DNA of 64,000 nucleotides from an uncultured Bacteroidales bacterium (GTDB taxonomy: Bacteria > Bacteroidota > Bacteroidia > Bacteroidales > UBA932): NCBI GenBank assembly GCA_934691625.1, contig CAKUTA010000008.1:1-64000 (forward strand). Direction: 5' to 3'. The notes under the pieces were generated by a model that was given only the letters and a program-made list of their open reading frames with translations, did not search any database and was not told where the DNA came from. The position numbers and the translations under genes are program-made. Shown here piece by piece: positions 1-8,791 of this stretch (positions are counted from its first letter, which is position 1; each line of letters opens with the position of its first letter).

Positions 1-186
1 GAAGGCAAGGCACAGGGCCTGACATCCGGAAAGTTTACAAAAAAATATGGTCTGGTATCTCCAAGCTCCGCAAACTCAGCTGTCAAGGGGCTTGTGGATA
101 AAGGGCTCGTGACAAGCAGCAAGGGGATATATCAGATGTACGACCACTTCTTCAGGCTTTGGCTTACTCGTAGGTATCTCAGATAA
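1..186 (+). CDS. C-terminal fragment of an ATP-binding (AAA, archaeal-ATPase type) protein
   Basis: The reading frame is open from base 1 and stops at TAA (184-186), giving the last 61 residues of a gene that begins outside the window. The segment reads as a winged-helix half (KKYGLVSPSSANSAVKGL, then VDKGLVTSSKGIYQMYDHFF) and ends in FRLWLTRRYLR. This pattern of small helix, wing and DxFFxxWL is typical of the C-terminal domain of the AAA ATPases that are abundant in Bacteroidales. The Walker motifs are outside the window, so family assignment rests on the tail alone. Function in the cell is unknown for most of this family. A perfect 12-bp hairpin follows 70 bp downstream. Confidence 0.6.
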   Translation, partial: EGKAQGLTSGKFTKKYGLVSPSSANSAVKGLVDKGLVTSSKGIYQMYDHFFRLWLTRRYLR

Positions 187-257
187 CGCATGTTCAGGAT
201 ACTCTGCCCGTCAAGTTGCCAAGGGTGGTATCGCAACATTGATTATCAGCGACTTGC

Positions 258-293
258 AAATCCCAAAGTACAGAGCTGCGGACTTTGGGATTT
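258..293 (+). terminator. 12-bp perfect hairpin downstream of the ATPase gene
   Basis: AAATCCCAAAGT (258-269) and ACTTTGGGATTT (282-293) are exact reverse complements separated by a 12-nt loop. Placed after the ATPase stop and before the next gene, it could act as a terminator, but there is no clear U-run after it. The word TCCCAAA also occurs in the repeats upstream of the second ATPase gene (37755-37815). The rest of the 187-545 gap shows only a promoter-like element near 472. Confidence 0.45.
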
Positions 294-471
294 ATAACTA
301 ATTGATACTCAAGGGCAGCATTCTTTGGTGCCGCTGTCGCAGAGGGCTGACGTGACAAATCCATGGAATCACGGCTTGAAAAATATGAGGGTAATCGCTA
401 AGGTTTGCGAGAATCGAGAACGGCCTGGCTCCATGTCCTTTGCCATACTTTACTTGTTGACACAAATTTAT

Positions 472-479
472 TACTTTTG
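472..479 (+). promoter_or_regulatory. Bacteroides-type -7 element TACTTTTG
   Basis: TACTTTTG matches TAnnTTTG. A weak upstream element (TTTA, 448-451) sits 20 nt before it. The predicted transcript would start near 486 and reach the thioesterase ATG at 546 after about 60 nt. This also argues against the upstream in-frame ATG at 405 as the start. Confidence 0.4.
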
Positions 480-545
480 CACTGCATACCTTGGTGCGGT
501 GAACCTCTCTGCAAATCTAAGGTTTGTGAAAATTGGTTTAGAGAT

Positions 546-932
546 ATGGAAAAAGGAATAAAGGGACACGGAGAGATTATTGTCACAGAGGAAAATACGG
601 CGCAGACGCTTGGAAGCGGGTCGCTGGCTGTACTGGCTACTCCGGCTATGGTGGCGCTGATGGAAAAGACGGCGAGAATGAGTGTTACGCCATATCTGGA
701 GGAGGGGCAGAGCACGGTCGGGACTCTGGTGAATGTGAAGCATCTGGCGGCATCGCCTGTCGGGATGAGAATAATATGCAGGACCGAGCTTATGGATATC
801 GACCGCAGACGGCTTGTGTTCCATGTGGAGTGCTCTGACGAAGCGGGGCTTATCGGGGAGGGCGAGCATGAGCGGTTCATCATTGATGAGGCGAAGTTTA
901 TGGCTAAAGCCGAGGCCAAGCTCAATAAATAG
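546..932 (+). CDS. FlK-like hotdog-fold thioesterase
   Basis: A 128-residue protein, the usual size of a single hotdog domain. The sequence around LATPAMVALMEKTA and VNVKHLAASPVG matches the fluoroacetyl-CoA thioesterase (FlK)-like family. The FlK catalytic residues Thr42, Glu50 and His76 correspond to Thr32, Glu40 and His66 here, all with the same offset of 10, which supports an active enzyme. It probably hydrolyses a small acyl-CoA in the cytoplasm; the natural substrate in Bacteroidetes is not known. The start at 546 is preferred because the N-terminus then begins at the domain edge and lies downstream of the predicted promoter. The longer frame from 405 adds 47 residues of non-conserved type. 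Confidence 0.8.
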   Translation: MEKGIKGHGEIIVTEENTAQTLGSGSLAVLATPAMVALMEKTARMSVTPYLEEGQSTVGTLVNVKHLAASPVGMRIICRTELMDIDRRRLVFHVECSDEAGLIGEGEHERFIIDEAKFMAKAEAKLNK

Positions 933-950
933 CGCGGCACTTATGCTGGC

Positions 951-1172
951 TCATGGAGCGCAATACGCTGATGGATAATAATTTAGCCGCTTTTCTACTC
1001 CATGGATTACGGAGTAGAAAAATAGTTAAGTAGCTGATTTATAAAGCATAACATTCCACGAGGTACTTGCTTCATCGCCACGGCAGAAAAGGAAATGGAA
1101 GGAATGGCGACGGGACGGGATGATGACGATGCAAAAAAGGTAGCGGGACAAGAAAGGCAACGGTGCAGGAAA
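951..1172 (+). repeat. Direct repeat copy A with internal hairpin
   Basis: Begins TCATGGAGCGCAATACG and runs to a CGGTGCAGGAAA word. The second copy is at 1325-1528, with the same order of words but many substitutions. It contains a hairpin with 11-bp arms, TTTTCTACTCC (991-1001) and GGAGTAGAAAA (1011-1021), and a 9-nt loop. Confidence 0.6.
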
Positions 1173-1324
1173 ACGCCCAGAAGGCTTCAGGTGCAGCCAT
1201 GGGTTCGGGGAAGATAGCGCGGACACGAAGGGCTACTGGCTTAGCGGTACTGGTGGAATGGGCAGGAAGATAGTGGTGCCTATCCGGCATGAATGGCTAT
1301 CGGCTGGGCGGCACTCACGTAAAC

Positions 1325-1528
1325 TCATGGAGCGCAATGTATTGACGGATAATGATTTAACCATTTTTCTACTCCACAGATTACGGAGTAGAAAAATAGT
1401 TAAGTAACTGATTTATAGGACATAACGTTCCATAAGGTGCTTATTTCATCTCCACGTAAGGAAAGGAAATGGCAGGAATGGCGACAACAGTAATGGGAGA
1501 AAGGGTGGAAAGGTGACGGTGCAGGAAA
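1325..1528 (+). repeat. Direct repeat copy B with internal hairpin
   Basis: Second copy of the element at 951-1172. The hairpin is longer here: arms 1357-1375 and 1385-1403 pair over 19 positions with one mismatch around a 9-nt loop (ACAGATTAC). A third hairpin with the same TACTCC/GGAGTA-type core and a 9-nt loop is found at 51412-51460, between unrelated genes. Confidence 0.6.
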
Positions 1529-1696
1529 TATGACGGCGCATATCCGAATTGAAGACGCACTCAGGACTGCGCCGCATGATTCGAAGAATACCGCGCCTAC
1601 ACGACATGAAGGACTAGCAGCTTAGAGGCGCTGACAGAATGGAAGAAAGCAAAGGGATTTTACATTAGAAGACGTATCAATAATTTAAAAATCAGA

Positions 1697-1800
1697 CTCT
1701 CAAAAGCTGTTTCAATTTACTTATCAGAAACTTTGAGAAAGTAAATTTAGGCAGATTCGACGGATCTTCGAGGAGGATAGTGGATACTAAAAGTCCGGAA
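1697..1800 (+). repeat. Degenerate copy of the 164-bp palindromic element
   Basis: Words in the same order as the intact copy at 1816-1979 can be followed: AAGCTGTTTCAATTTACTTA, CTTTGAGAAAG, GATTCGACGGATC and GAGGATAGTGGATAC. Substitutions and the missing right arm make it a decayed or partial copy. Confidence 0.45.
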
Positions 1801-1815
1801 GGAGATGACGAATTT

Positions 1816-1979
1816 AGAAGCTGTTTTGAAATTATTATCTGAAGGTTTGAGAGGAAAAACCTTCAGGTTCGACCGGGGATTCGGGGAAGATAGCGGTGCC
1901 TATCTGACCTGAAAACTCGGGAAGAAGATAAAGATATTTTACCTCAAAACAACTTTTCAACAATTTCAAAACAGCTTCT
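1816..1979 (+). repeat. 164-bp palindromic repeat element, copy 1
   Basis: The ends are perfect 18-bp inverted repeats, AGAAGCTGTTTTGAAATT (1816-1833) and its complement (1962-1979). Inside lies a nested hairpin with GATAG and CTATC arms around a CGGTGC loop. A second copy at 38889-39051 shares nearly the whole sequence. The element could be a MITE-like mobile repeat or a structured RNA; no transposase is present in the window. Confidence 0.65.
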
Positions 1980-2021
1980 TAAGCCTCAAAGGACTTTTTA
2001 ATAAATTTAAACAGATTTTTA

Positions 2022-3146
2022 ATGACCGGCAATATGGAAAACAGGAATAACGGACGGCTTCTGTCTATCGATGTGCTGAGGGGATTCGACATGATGTTCA
2101 TAATGGGAATCGCCTCCATAATAATATGTATATGCAAACTGTTTCCCGGAGGAGGAGACTGCTGGCTGGCAGAGCAGATGAGGCATGTGCCATGGGAGGG
2201 GTTCCACCAGCATGACACCATATTCGCATTGTTCCTGTTCATTTCAGGAATGACATTCCCATTCTCGCTGGCGAAGAAGCGGGAAAGAGGCCTGACGCAG
2301 AAAAGCATTGACCTGGACATACTCAGGCGAGCTCTCGTACTGGTGTTTTTTGGACTTGTATATGGTGGCTTCTTCCAGTTCCAGTTCTCGACATTGAGGT
2401 TTCCAAGCGTCCTCGGAAGAATCGGAATTGCTTGGGCTGCAGCCGCTTTCCTGTATTGCCATACCGGGAAAAAGGCCCAATGTGGCATCGCGGCCGGCAT
2501 ACTTGCAGGGTACTTCCTGCTGCTGAAATTCGTGACGGCGCCAGATGCACCGGCCGGTGCAGATCCGTTTTCCATAGAAGGGAACATCGCCTATTACATC
2601 GACAGGACATTGATACCAAGGCATATCTGGAAAGCAGGCATCGGTGACCCTGAAGGGCTGCTCAGCACAGTTCCGGCAGTCGTGACGGCTATGCTGGGGA
2701 TGTTTACAGGGAGATATGTGAAAGAATCCGGAGACTCCGGAGAGAAAAAGACCTTGAAGATGCTCGGCGCCGCTGCTGCCCTGACTGTCATCACGATAGT
2801 ATGGTCCATCTGGTGTCCCATAATCAAGAGCCTGTGGACCAGCACATTCGTCACTGCCGCAGCGGCATATTCGCTGGCGCTTTTCGCCATTTTCCATTAT
2901 CTGATAGATGTGCGCGGATGGAGAAAAGGGCTGCTGTTCTTCCAGGTAATCGGCATGAACTCCATAACGATATACATGGCACAGCGCATCATCAGCTTCT
3001 CAGGAATATCACAGTTCTTCCTTGGAGGTCTCGCAAGCCTGTTCCCGGAAAGCATCGGAGGCATCATCCTGCGTGTCGGCTCATTCACCGCCGCCTGGTT
3101 CATGCTTTATTTCCTGTACAGGAAAAAGTGCTTTCTGAAAGTATAG
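2022..3146 (+). CDS. Membrane acyltransferase of the heparan-alpha-glucosaminide N-acetyltransferase (HGSNAT/DUF5009) type
   Basis: The 374-residue protein opens with RLLSIDVLRGFDM, the hallmark start of the DUF1624/DUF5009 HGSNAT-like family. It then shows about ten hydrophobic segments, for example MMFIMGIASIIICIC, IFALFLFISGMTF and LVLVFFGLVYGGFF. These proteins sit in the inner membrane and are thought to move an acetyl group from cytosolic acetyl-CoA to a sugar on the other side; in Bacteroidetes they often accompany amino-sugar catabolism. The substrate here is unknown. An alternative start at 2034 is equally possible. It is separated by 152 bp and a promoter from the SusC gene, so it is probably not in that operon. 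Confidence 0.75.
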   Translation: MTGNMENRNNGRLLSIDVLRGFDMMFIMGIASIIICICKLFPGGGDCWLAEQMRHVPWEGFHQHDTIFALFLFISGMTFPFSLAKKRERGLTQKSIDLDILRRALVLVFFGLVYGGFFQFQFSTLRFPSVLGRIGIAWAAAAFLYCHTGKKAQCGIAAGILAGYFLLLKFVTAPDAPAGADPFSIEGNIAYYIDRTLIPRHIWKAGIGDPEGLLSTVPAVVTAMLGMFTGRYVKESGDSGEKKTLKMLGAAAALTVITIVWSIWCPIIKSLWTSTFVTAAAAYSLALFAIFHYLIDVRGWRKGLLFFQVIGMNSITIYMAQRIISFSGISQFFLGGLASLFPESIGGIILRVGSFTAAWFMLYFLYRKKCFLKV

Positions 3147-3172
3147 GCAAGCATTCTCCCCATTTCTAGCGA

Positions 3173-3185
3173 TTAAACGGTTTAA
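3173..3185. promoter_or_regulatory. Small palindrome upstream of the first SusC operon
   Basis: TTAAAC-G-GTTTAA is a perfect 6-bp inverted repeat lying 38 bp before the predicted -7 element at 3223. The size and position fit an operator, but no binding protein can be named. Confidence 0.25.
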
Positions 3186-3222
3186 CACTGAGCACCTTAT
3201 AGGAAATATAAAAGCTAAAAGC

Positions 3223-3230
3223 TATATTTG
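3223..3230 (+). promoter_or_regulatory. Bacteroides-type -7 element TATATTTG for the first SusC operon
   Basis: TATATTTG matches TAnnTTTG exactly. No clear TTTG lies 19-21 nt upstream, so the promoter may depend on an activator. The leader to the ATG at 3299 would be about 60 nt. Confidence 0.5.
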
Positions 3231-3298
3231 CTAAACTCTGCCCGGAAAAGAGGCTGTGCAGTTTTCGCACTTACCGGGACAGAAACGAATTAACAAAT

Positions 3299-6200
3299 AT
3301 GCTTATGGAATCAGACAAAACTCCTAGATTCAGAGGTGGACTGCTGATTGTCTTCATCCTCATGTCTTGTCTTTTTCTTCCCGCCAGCGGATTCATGGAA
3401 ATCGCCTATGCCCAGAGTAATCGGGCGGCATCTCCGCAGCCGGGAAATCAGAAAATCACCATCAAAGGTACAATCACAGACGAAAGCGGAGAGCCGCTTC
3501 CTGGAGCCAATGTGCTTGTAAAAGGCACATCCATCGGCGCATCTGCAGATGCCGACGGAAACTATTCGCTTTCTTTCGTCAGAAGCAGCAGCAAATCCGA
3601 CGTTCTCATCTTCTCGTTCATCGGAATGGAAGAGCAGGAATTCAACGTCTCATCATCCACCAGGCTAAATGTCTCCATGAAGACTTCCAGTCTGGACGCT
3701 GTGGTAGTCAACGGATTCTACAGCCAGGCGAAAGAGACATTCACCGGCGCAGCCACGACGGTAAGCGGAGAGCAGCTTGCAGCGGTAAACTCCACAAACC
3801 TCCTTTCCAGCCTCGCGGCATTGACCCCAGGCATGGTAATCGTCGAGAACAATGCTGCAGGATCAAACCCTAACGCAATCCCGTCAATCCTCATACGAGG
3901 AGCCAACACATTGATAACCAACGACAGCGAGGAAGGTGTCAACAACCCTCTCATTGTCCTGGACGGTGTGGAGGTCCCGATATCAGACCTGTATGACCTG
4001 GATATCTACGACATCGAGAGAATAGATGTACTGAAGGATGCTTCCGCGACAATTCTCTATGGAGAGAAAGGTGCCAACGGTGTGATCGTCGTGGAAAGGA
4101 AGCGCATAGAGGGCGGAAGAATCCGCGTAAACTACAATTTCACCCCGAAATTCAGTATCCCGGACCTGTCCTCCTTCAACATGACGAATTCCGAGCAGAA
4201 GCTTGAAGTAGAGAGGCTTGCCGGGCTTTATGATACAACGGACGGCTCCAGGGACCTGGCTTATGACTGGAAATTGCAGCAGATACGTAAAGGGGTGAAT
4301 ACAAACTGGCTGAAAGCTCCACTGCGTGTTCCGTTCAGCCACACGCATTCATTTTCATTGAGCTCACAAGGCGATGCCCTGACTTTCCGTGCCAATGTCA
4401 ATTTCAGCGACACTTATGGCGTCATGAAAGGCGACAACCGCCGTACTCTCGGAGTGAATTTCAACATCGGATATCATCTCCGCGACAAGCTTACCGTAAA
4501 CTACCAGAACACCTTCAACTACAATGCGTCCAAGGACTCTCCATACGGCAACTTCTCCAACTATGTGAAGATGAACCCGTACTGGACAATCTACGACGAC
4601 GAGGGCGAGCTCATAAAGAAATATTACTTCAACCCTTACGACACATCATCCGAAAGCATCGTCAATCCACTATATGATGCCACGCTGTCAAGTTTCGGCA
4701 AAAGCGTATCGCACAACTGGACCAACAGCCTGAACGCAAGGTGGAACATAAGCAGGAACTTCTATGTCACCGGTCAGGGAAGTCTCAGGATGACATGGAG
4801 CTCCAACGACGACTACACGTCTCCAGATGCCGCCAAATATGACAATGTCACGGATGTCAAGAAGAAAGGAGAGTATTCCTTCTCTAACACCAATGGTCTG
4901 AACACCAGCGGAAAAATCGTACTGAACTATGGGCGGTCACTTGACTCAAAAGGTTCAATGTTCAGAGTCAGCGCCGGAGCAAACGTGGACTATACCAGAA
5001 GCAAGTCAGCTTCAGCAGTCGGTATCGGCTTTCTGAAGGACAACCTGTCAGACATATCTTTTGCCCTGGATTATCCCGAGAACTCTTCTCCGGGCGGTTC
5101 CGATAAGATATCTACAGGTGTAGGTGTGTTTGCAAATGCCAATGCAGGCTTCCGCAACCGCTACTTCATAGATGCATCATACAGGGCTTCCGGCTCATCC
5201 AAATTCGGCTCGAACAACAGCTTTGCACCTTTCTGGTCACTCGGTGCCGGATGGAATATCCACAACGAGAAATTCGCCAAGAACCTGGACTGGCTGAACA
5301 CATTGACCCTCAGATATTCTGCCGGATATACAGGAAGCGTGGCATTCGACTACTACCAGGCAAAGACTGTATATAAATACGACTCCTCAAATCTGTATTA
5401 TACCGGTATCGGAGCACTTCCACGCCAGATGGGAAATTCAGACTTGAAATGGCAGAGGACATTCAATAACAATATAGGTATTACAGGAGCTTTCCTGAAG
5501 AACAGGTTTAACTTCTCCCTGGACTTCTACTCGAACACCACCTACGACACATTGATGTCATTCAATCTTCCGCCTTCAGTAGGCGCGACATCCATGCAGG
5601 TGAACTTCGGCGAGATCAACAACAAGGGTGTTGACCTGTCAATATCAGGGCAGATTATCACGAACAAGAACTGGTTCTGGTCAATGACCATCACCGGAGG
5701 GCATGTAATGGATGAAATCAGGAAGATTTCACCTGCACTGAAAGGGAATGACCAGAATAACACTTCCGACCTTCTGATGACAAAGACCCTGCTTCTGGAA
5801 GGCGGGTCACAGTTCGATATCTACGCAATGAGATCTGCAGGTATCGACCCTGCCACCGGCAAGGAGATTTATATAAAGAAGAACGGGGAATATACCTTCA
5901 ACTACATCGCAGACGAGCGTGTTGTGGTCGGAAACACTAACCCAATTCTCCAGGGGTCATGGATCAACACATTGAGATACAAGGGTTTCAGCCTAAATAT
6001 CACGACAAGCTACACATTCGGAGCGGACATCTACAATACCACGCTTCAGGGTAAAGTCGAGAACATTGACCCATATTACAATGTAGATGAAAGGGTCTTC
6101 ACCGACAGATGGAAAACACCTGGAGATCATTCAAGGTATCTGAAGATAGACACTGATGCGACAACGCACTATTCGGAAAGGTTCGTGGAGAAGAGGAACG

Positions 6201-6391
6201 AGATCTATATCTCCAGCGTGCAGTTCACTTATGACTTCGCGCCGAAAGCCATCTCGAAAATCGGCCTCAGGAAACTGTGCGTAGGTCTCGGGCTGTCCGA
6301 TGTGGGCAGGATCTCCACAGTAAAGTTTGAGCGAGGAACATCTTATCCGTACTGCCGCAGCTTCAATCTTATTTTCCGTCCAACTTTCTGA
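3299..6391 (+). CDS. SusC-family TonB-dependent outer membrane transporter
   Basis: A 1030-residue SusC/RagA protein. Signal peptide with cleavage near AYAQ (residue about 38). A carboxypeptidase-regulatory-like domain follows (KITIKGTITDESGEPLPGANVLVKG, positions about 50-125), then the TonB plug (AAVNSTNLLSSLAALTPGM, LIVLDGVEVPISDLYDL, IERIDVLKDASATILYG), then a long beta-barrel ending in the aromatic FNLIFRPTF. There is no STN domain, so unlike the SusC at 19 kb it is not expected to signal to an anti-sigma factor. It imports a ligand captured by the SusD encoded 10 bp downstream (6402). The downstream protease gene suggests peptide cargo rather than glycan, but this is inference. The start could also be the ATG at 3305. 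Confidence 0.95.
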   Translation: MLMESDKTPRFRGGLLIVFILMSCLFLPASGFMEIAYAQSNRAASPQPGNQKITIKGTITDESGEPLPGANVLVKGTSIGASADADGNYSLSFVRSSSKSDVLIFSFIGMEEQEFNVSSSTRLNVSMKTSSLDAVVVNGFYSQAKETFTGAATTVSGEQLAAVNSTNLLSSLAALTPGMVIVENNAAGSNPNAIPSILIRGANTLITNDSEEGVNNPLIVLDGVEVPISDLYDLDIYDIERIDVLKDASATILYGEKGANGVIVVERKRIEGGRIRVNYNFTPKFSIPDLSSFNMTNSEQKLEVERLAGLYDTTDGSRDLAYDWKLQQIRKGVNTNWLKAPLRVPFSHTHSFSLSSQGDALTFRANVNFSDTYGVMKGDNRRTLGVNFNIGYHLRDKLTVNYQNTFNYNASKDSPYGNFSNYVKMNPYWTIYDDEGELIKKYYFNPYDTSSESIVNPLYDATLSSFGKSVSHNWTNSLNARWNISRNFYVTGQGSLRMTWSSNDDYTSPDAAKYDNVTDVKKKGEYSFSNTNGLNTSGKIVLNYGRSLDSKGSMFRVSAGANVDYTRSKSASAVGIGFLKDNLSDISFALDYPENSSPGGSDKISTGVGVFANANAGFRNRYFIDASYRASGSSKFGSNNSFAPFWSLGAGWNIHNEKFAKNLDWLNTLTLRYSAGYTGSVAFDYYQAKTVYKYDSSNLYYTGIGALPRQMGNSDLKWQRTFNNNIGITGAFLKNRFNFSLDFYSNTTYDTLMSFNLPPSVGATSMQVNFGEINNKGVDLSISGQIITNKNWFWSMTITGGHVMDEIRKISPALKGNDQNNTSDLLMTKTLLLEGGSQFDIYAMRSAGIDPATGKEIYIKKNGEYTFNYIADERVVVGNTNPILQGSWINTLRYKGFSLNITTSYTFGADIYNTTLQGKVENIDPYYNVDERVFTDRWKTPGDHSRYLKIDTDATTHYSERFVEKRNEIYISSVQFTYDFAPKAISKIGLRKLCVGLGLSDVGRISTVKFERGTSYPYCRSFNLIFRPTF

Positions 6392-6401
6392 TGACACTGT
6401 T

Positions 6402-7844
6402 ATGAAAAAGATATTGACATATATGATTATGGCGGCGGTCTGCATATCCGCAGGCAGCTGCAGCAATTTCCTGAATGTAAATCCGAAAGGAGAAGTATTC
6501 GATGACGATATGTTTTCGGATGACGAAGGTTATCAGGACGCATTATACGGCATATATAGTGAACTCGGAACGGGGGAGAATCTTTATGCCGGGAACTTTC
6601 TGACAATGGCGGAGACGATGAGCTGGAACTTCGCCTCGACCCATTACAAGCTCGGAAACCTGTCCATCTGCGACTGGACCAGCAATGGCCCAACAAGCAT
6701 CAGAAAGGACACCTGGACGGCCGCGTACAAGGCCATCAACCATCTGAACAACATCATCCTGCACACTGAAGAAAAAAACAAGGATGTAAAGCATCTGGAC
6801 ATGTACCGAGGAGAGGCTCTGGCTCTCAGGGCATTGATACACTTCGACCTCCTCCGGTATTTCGGGCCTCCGGCATGGGCACCTGAAAGCGCCAAGGAGC
6901 AGACGATTCCTTATGTGACGACATATTCATTTTCTGTTACACGGTACTTCACATATGACGAAGTGTATAACAGGGTGCTACAGGATTTGAATGAAGCAGA
7001 AAACCTGCTTTCCGAAGACAATGAGTATGTCACAGCTGCGCGTACAAATTCCGCGACAGGGTTCTTCGATGCCAGAATAACGCACATGAACCTCTATGCT
7101 GTGCAGGCCCTCATAGCCAGAGTCTATTGGAGCAGAGGCGATATGGCGAAAGCAGCTGAATATGCACAGAAAGTTATTGACAGCAAGAAGTTCACCTTCA
7201 GACCTCTGAGCGCTTTCATCCAGGCAGACAACGGAACATTGGATCTTAACGAGACCATCTTCGGTCTGTACAGCGAATCCCAGGGGACGATGAAGAATCT
7301 CTACGCCCTAGGTTCCGACGGCGCAGGAAATGCATCCGCAACCCTGGCTGCCGACGCCCTTACTCTCTATGAATCGGAAGCATCTTCATCGAGAGGAGAC
7401 TACCGCATTTCCGCATGGTTCGATACGGCAGACAACAAATGCAAGAAGATGGTCAACCGTTCCTTCTATGATGGAAACAGCTCCTATTCAGGGAATTCCA
7501 TTCTCGGATTCAGCATTCTGCGGATTCCTGAGATGTATTTCATAATGGCAGAGTACTATATGGATTCAGATCCTGAAAAGGCTGCCGAATATTTCGATGC
7601 GGTCACAACGACAAGAGGACTGGACAAGCTGGAAGATTCCGGCACAACTCTTACCAAGGACAGGCTCTTCAATGAAAGACGCAAGGAATTCTATGGAGAA
7701 GGCTTTACATGGCACGAGATGAAACGGGAAAAGAAAGACATCGTGACCACCTACGCCGGGACTCTGGACGGAAGCGACTACACGCACTACACCATTCCTC
7801 GCCCAGAATCAGAAGACAATGCGAGAGCAGACCTCAACAGCTAA
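6402..7844 (+). CDS. SusD/RagB-family outer membrane lipoprotein
   Basis: A 480-residue lipoprotein: signal peptide with lipobox ISAGSC (Cys20), then the SusD N-terminus SNFLNVNPKGEVFDDDMF and TPR-like helices (for example YRGEALALRALIHFDLLRYFG, a typical SusD helix). It ends in the family-typical NERRKEFYGEGFTWHEMKR and YTIPRPESE. It forms the lid of the SusC channel encoded just upstream (10-bp gap). The start at 6402 is chosen because it gives a proper lipoprotein signal; the frame extends upstream without one. Confidence 0.93.
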   Translation: MKKILTYMIMAAVCISAGSCSNFLNVNPKGEVFDDDMFSDDEGYQDALYGIYSELGTGENLYAGNFLTMAETMSWNFASTHYKLGNLSICDWTSNGPTSIRKDTWTAAYKAINHLNNIILHTEEKNKDVKHLDMYRGEALALRALIHFDLLRYFGPPAWAPESAKEQTIPYVTTYSFSVTRYFTYDEVYNRVLQDLNEAENLLSEDNEYVTAARTNSATGFFDARITHMNLYAVQALIARVYWSRGDMAKAAEYAQKVIDSKKFTFRPLSAFIQADNGTLDLNETIFGLYSESQGTMKNLYALGSDGAGNASATLAADALTLYESEASSSRGDYRISAWFDTADNKCKKMVNRSFYDGNSSYSGNSILGFSILRIPEMYFIMAEYYMDSDPEKAAEYFDAVTTTRGLDKLEDSGTTLTKDRLFNERRKEFYGEGFTWHEMKREKKDIVTTYAGTLDGSDYTHYTIPRPESEDNARADLNS

Positions 7845-7855
7845 AAAGAAAGGGT

Positions 7856-8779
7856 ATGAGATACAATATAATAAAAAACATTGCAGCTGTCACAATGCTG
7901 CTTTCAGCTCTGACATCCTGCAAAGACACTTGGCTGATGTACGACCTCAGCCAGAAAGACAAGGTCTATTTCATGGAGAAGTCCCAGACACACACTTATT
8001 CATTCGCCTTGCTGGATACTGATGAACTGACGGTCAGCACGACAGTAAATGTCATGGGGGACATATCTGACTCTGACAGGACCTACAGCGTGGAATCTAT
8101 AGATGTTCCGGAAGGCGAGACTTTTCTGGACCAGCCTCTTGTCAAGGCTGTGGAAGGTGAAGACTATGTGCTCGGAGATCTTATCATTCCTGCCGGACAG
8201 ACACAGGGTACGCTCAACATAACATTGAAAAGGACAGCGAAGATGCTCGACAGTTATGTACGGGTGGGAATACGGCTGAAAGCCGATGACAATTTCGATG
8301 TGGCGGCAACAGACAGCACGGCAACAGCTGCAATCCTCACCCATGATTATTACTGCTATGTCAATGATGGAGAACCTGCATGTCCGTCATGGTGGTTCAA
8401 CACCAAAGGCAATGTCGGCTGGAACGTATATTGGGGAAAATATACGCCGATGAAATACAGGAAGCTTCTTTCTCTTCTCAAGGAGACAGAAAGCACATCC
8501 CCTGTATTTTACAAGTACTGCGTGGACACTTTCGGACAATATCTGGATGCCGAGCCCGGCGACGCCAACAATAATATGAACACATTCTGGATTTCCTGCA
8601 ACTACCCGTCAGCCTGGACCAAGTACATAAGGATTCCGCTTTACGACTACTTCGTGGAATACTACAAGGAGCATCCTGACGATCCGGATTTCGAGCAGAT
8701 GGGAGACGAGTTCGTGAACCAGAAGAAATATACCGGCTGGGGGAACCCTCATTCAGGAACTTACGCCGGCATCATATAA
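7856..8779 (+). CDS. DUF4843 domain lipoprotein
   Basis: A 307-residue protein with signal peptide and lipobox SALTSC. The body (WLMYDLSQKDKVYFME, then beta-rich segments with VNVMGDISDSDRTYSVESI and GTLNITLKRTAKM) fits DUF4843, a family found downstream of SusCD pairs in Bacteroidetes. Probably an outer-surface accessory that helps bind the substrate. It lies 11 bp after the SusD stop, so it is in the same operon. The start at 7856 is preferred because the longer frame lacks a signal peptide. Confidence 0.8.
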   Translation: MRYNIIKNIAAVTMLLSALTSCKDTWLMYDLSQKDKVYFMEKSQTHTYSFALLDTDELTVSTTVNVMGDISDSDRTYSVESIDVPEGETFLDQPLVKAVEGEDYVLGDLIIPAGQTQGTLNITLKRTAKMLDSYVRVGIRLKADDNFDVAATDSTATAAILTHDYYCYVNDGEPACPSWWFNTKGNVGWNVYWGKYTPMKYRKLLSLLKETESTSPVFYKYCVDTFGQYLDAEPGDANNNMNTFWISCNYPSAWTKYIRIPLYDYFVEYYKEHPDDPDFEQMGDEFVNQKKYTGWGNPHSGTYAGII

Positions 8780-8791
8780 AACGAGAGACAG

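Larger units (their letters stand above)
933..2021. other. Gene-free 1.1 kb island of structured repeats
   Basis: No credible gene is seen on either strand. The stretch holds two imperfect direct repeats (951-1172 and 1325-1528), two hairpins with a TTTCTACTCC/GGAGTAGAAA stem, and several variants of the core GAAGATAG-6 nt-CTATC (near 1206, 1268, 1781 and 1885). It ends in a 164-bp palindromic element that recurs at 38.9 kb. The short frames on either strand have repeat-driven composition and no start signals. Confidence 0.6.

Noticed and set aside
325..561. 78-residue frame before the thioesterase
   Set aside because: It overlaps the thioesterase start and the promoter-like element, and its sequence resembles no family.
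398..940. 180-residue frame antisense to the thioesterase gene
   Set aside because: Antisense to a gene with conserved catalytic residues; serine- and proline-rich composition typical of a shadow frame, with no start signal or domain.
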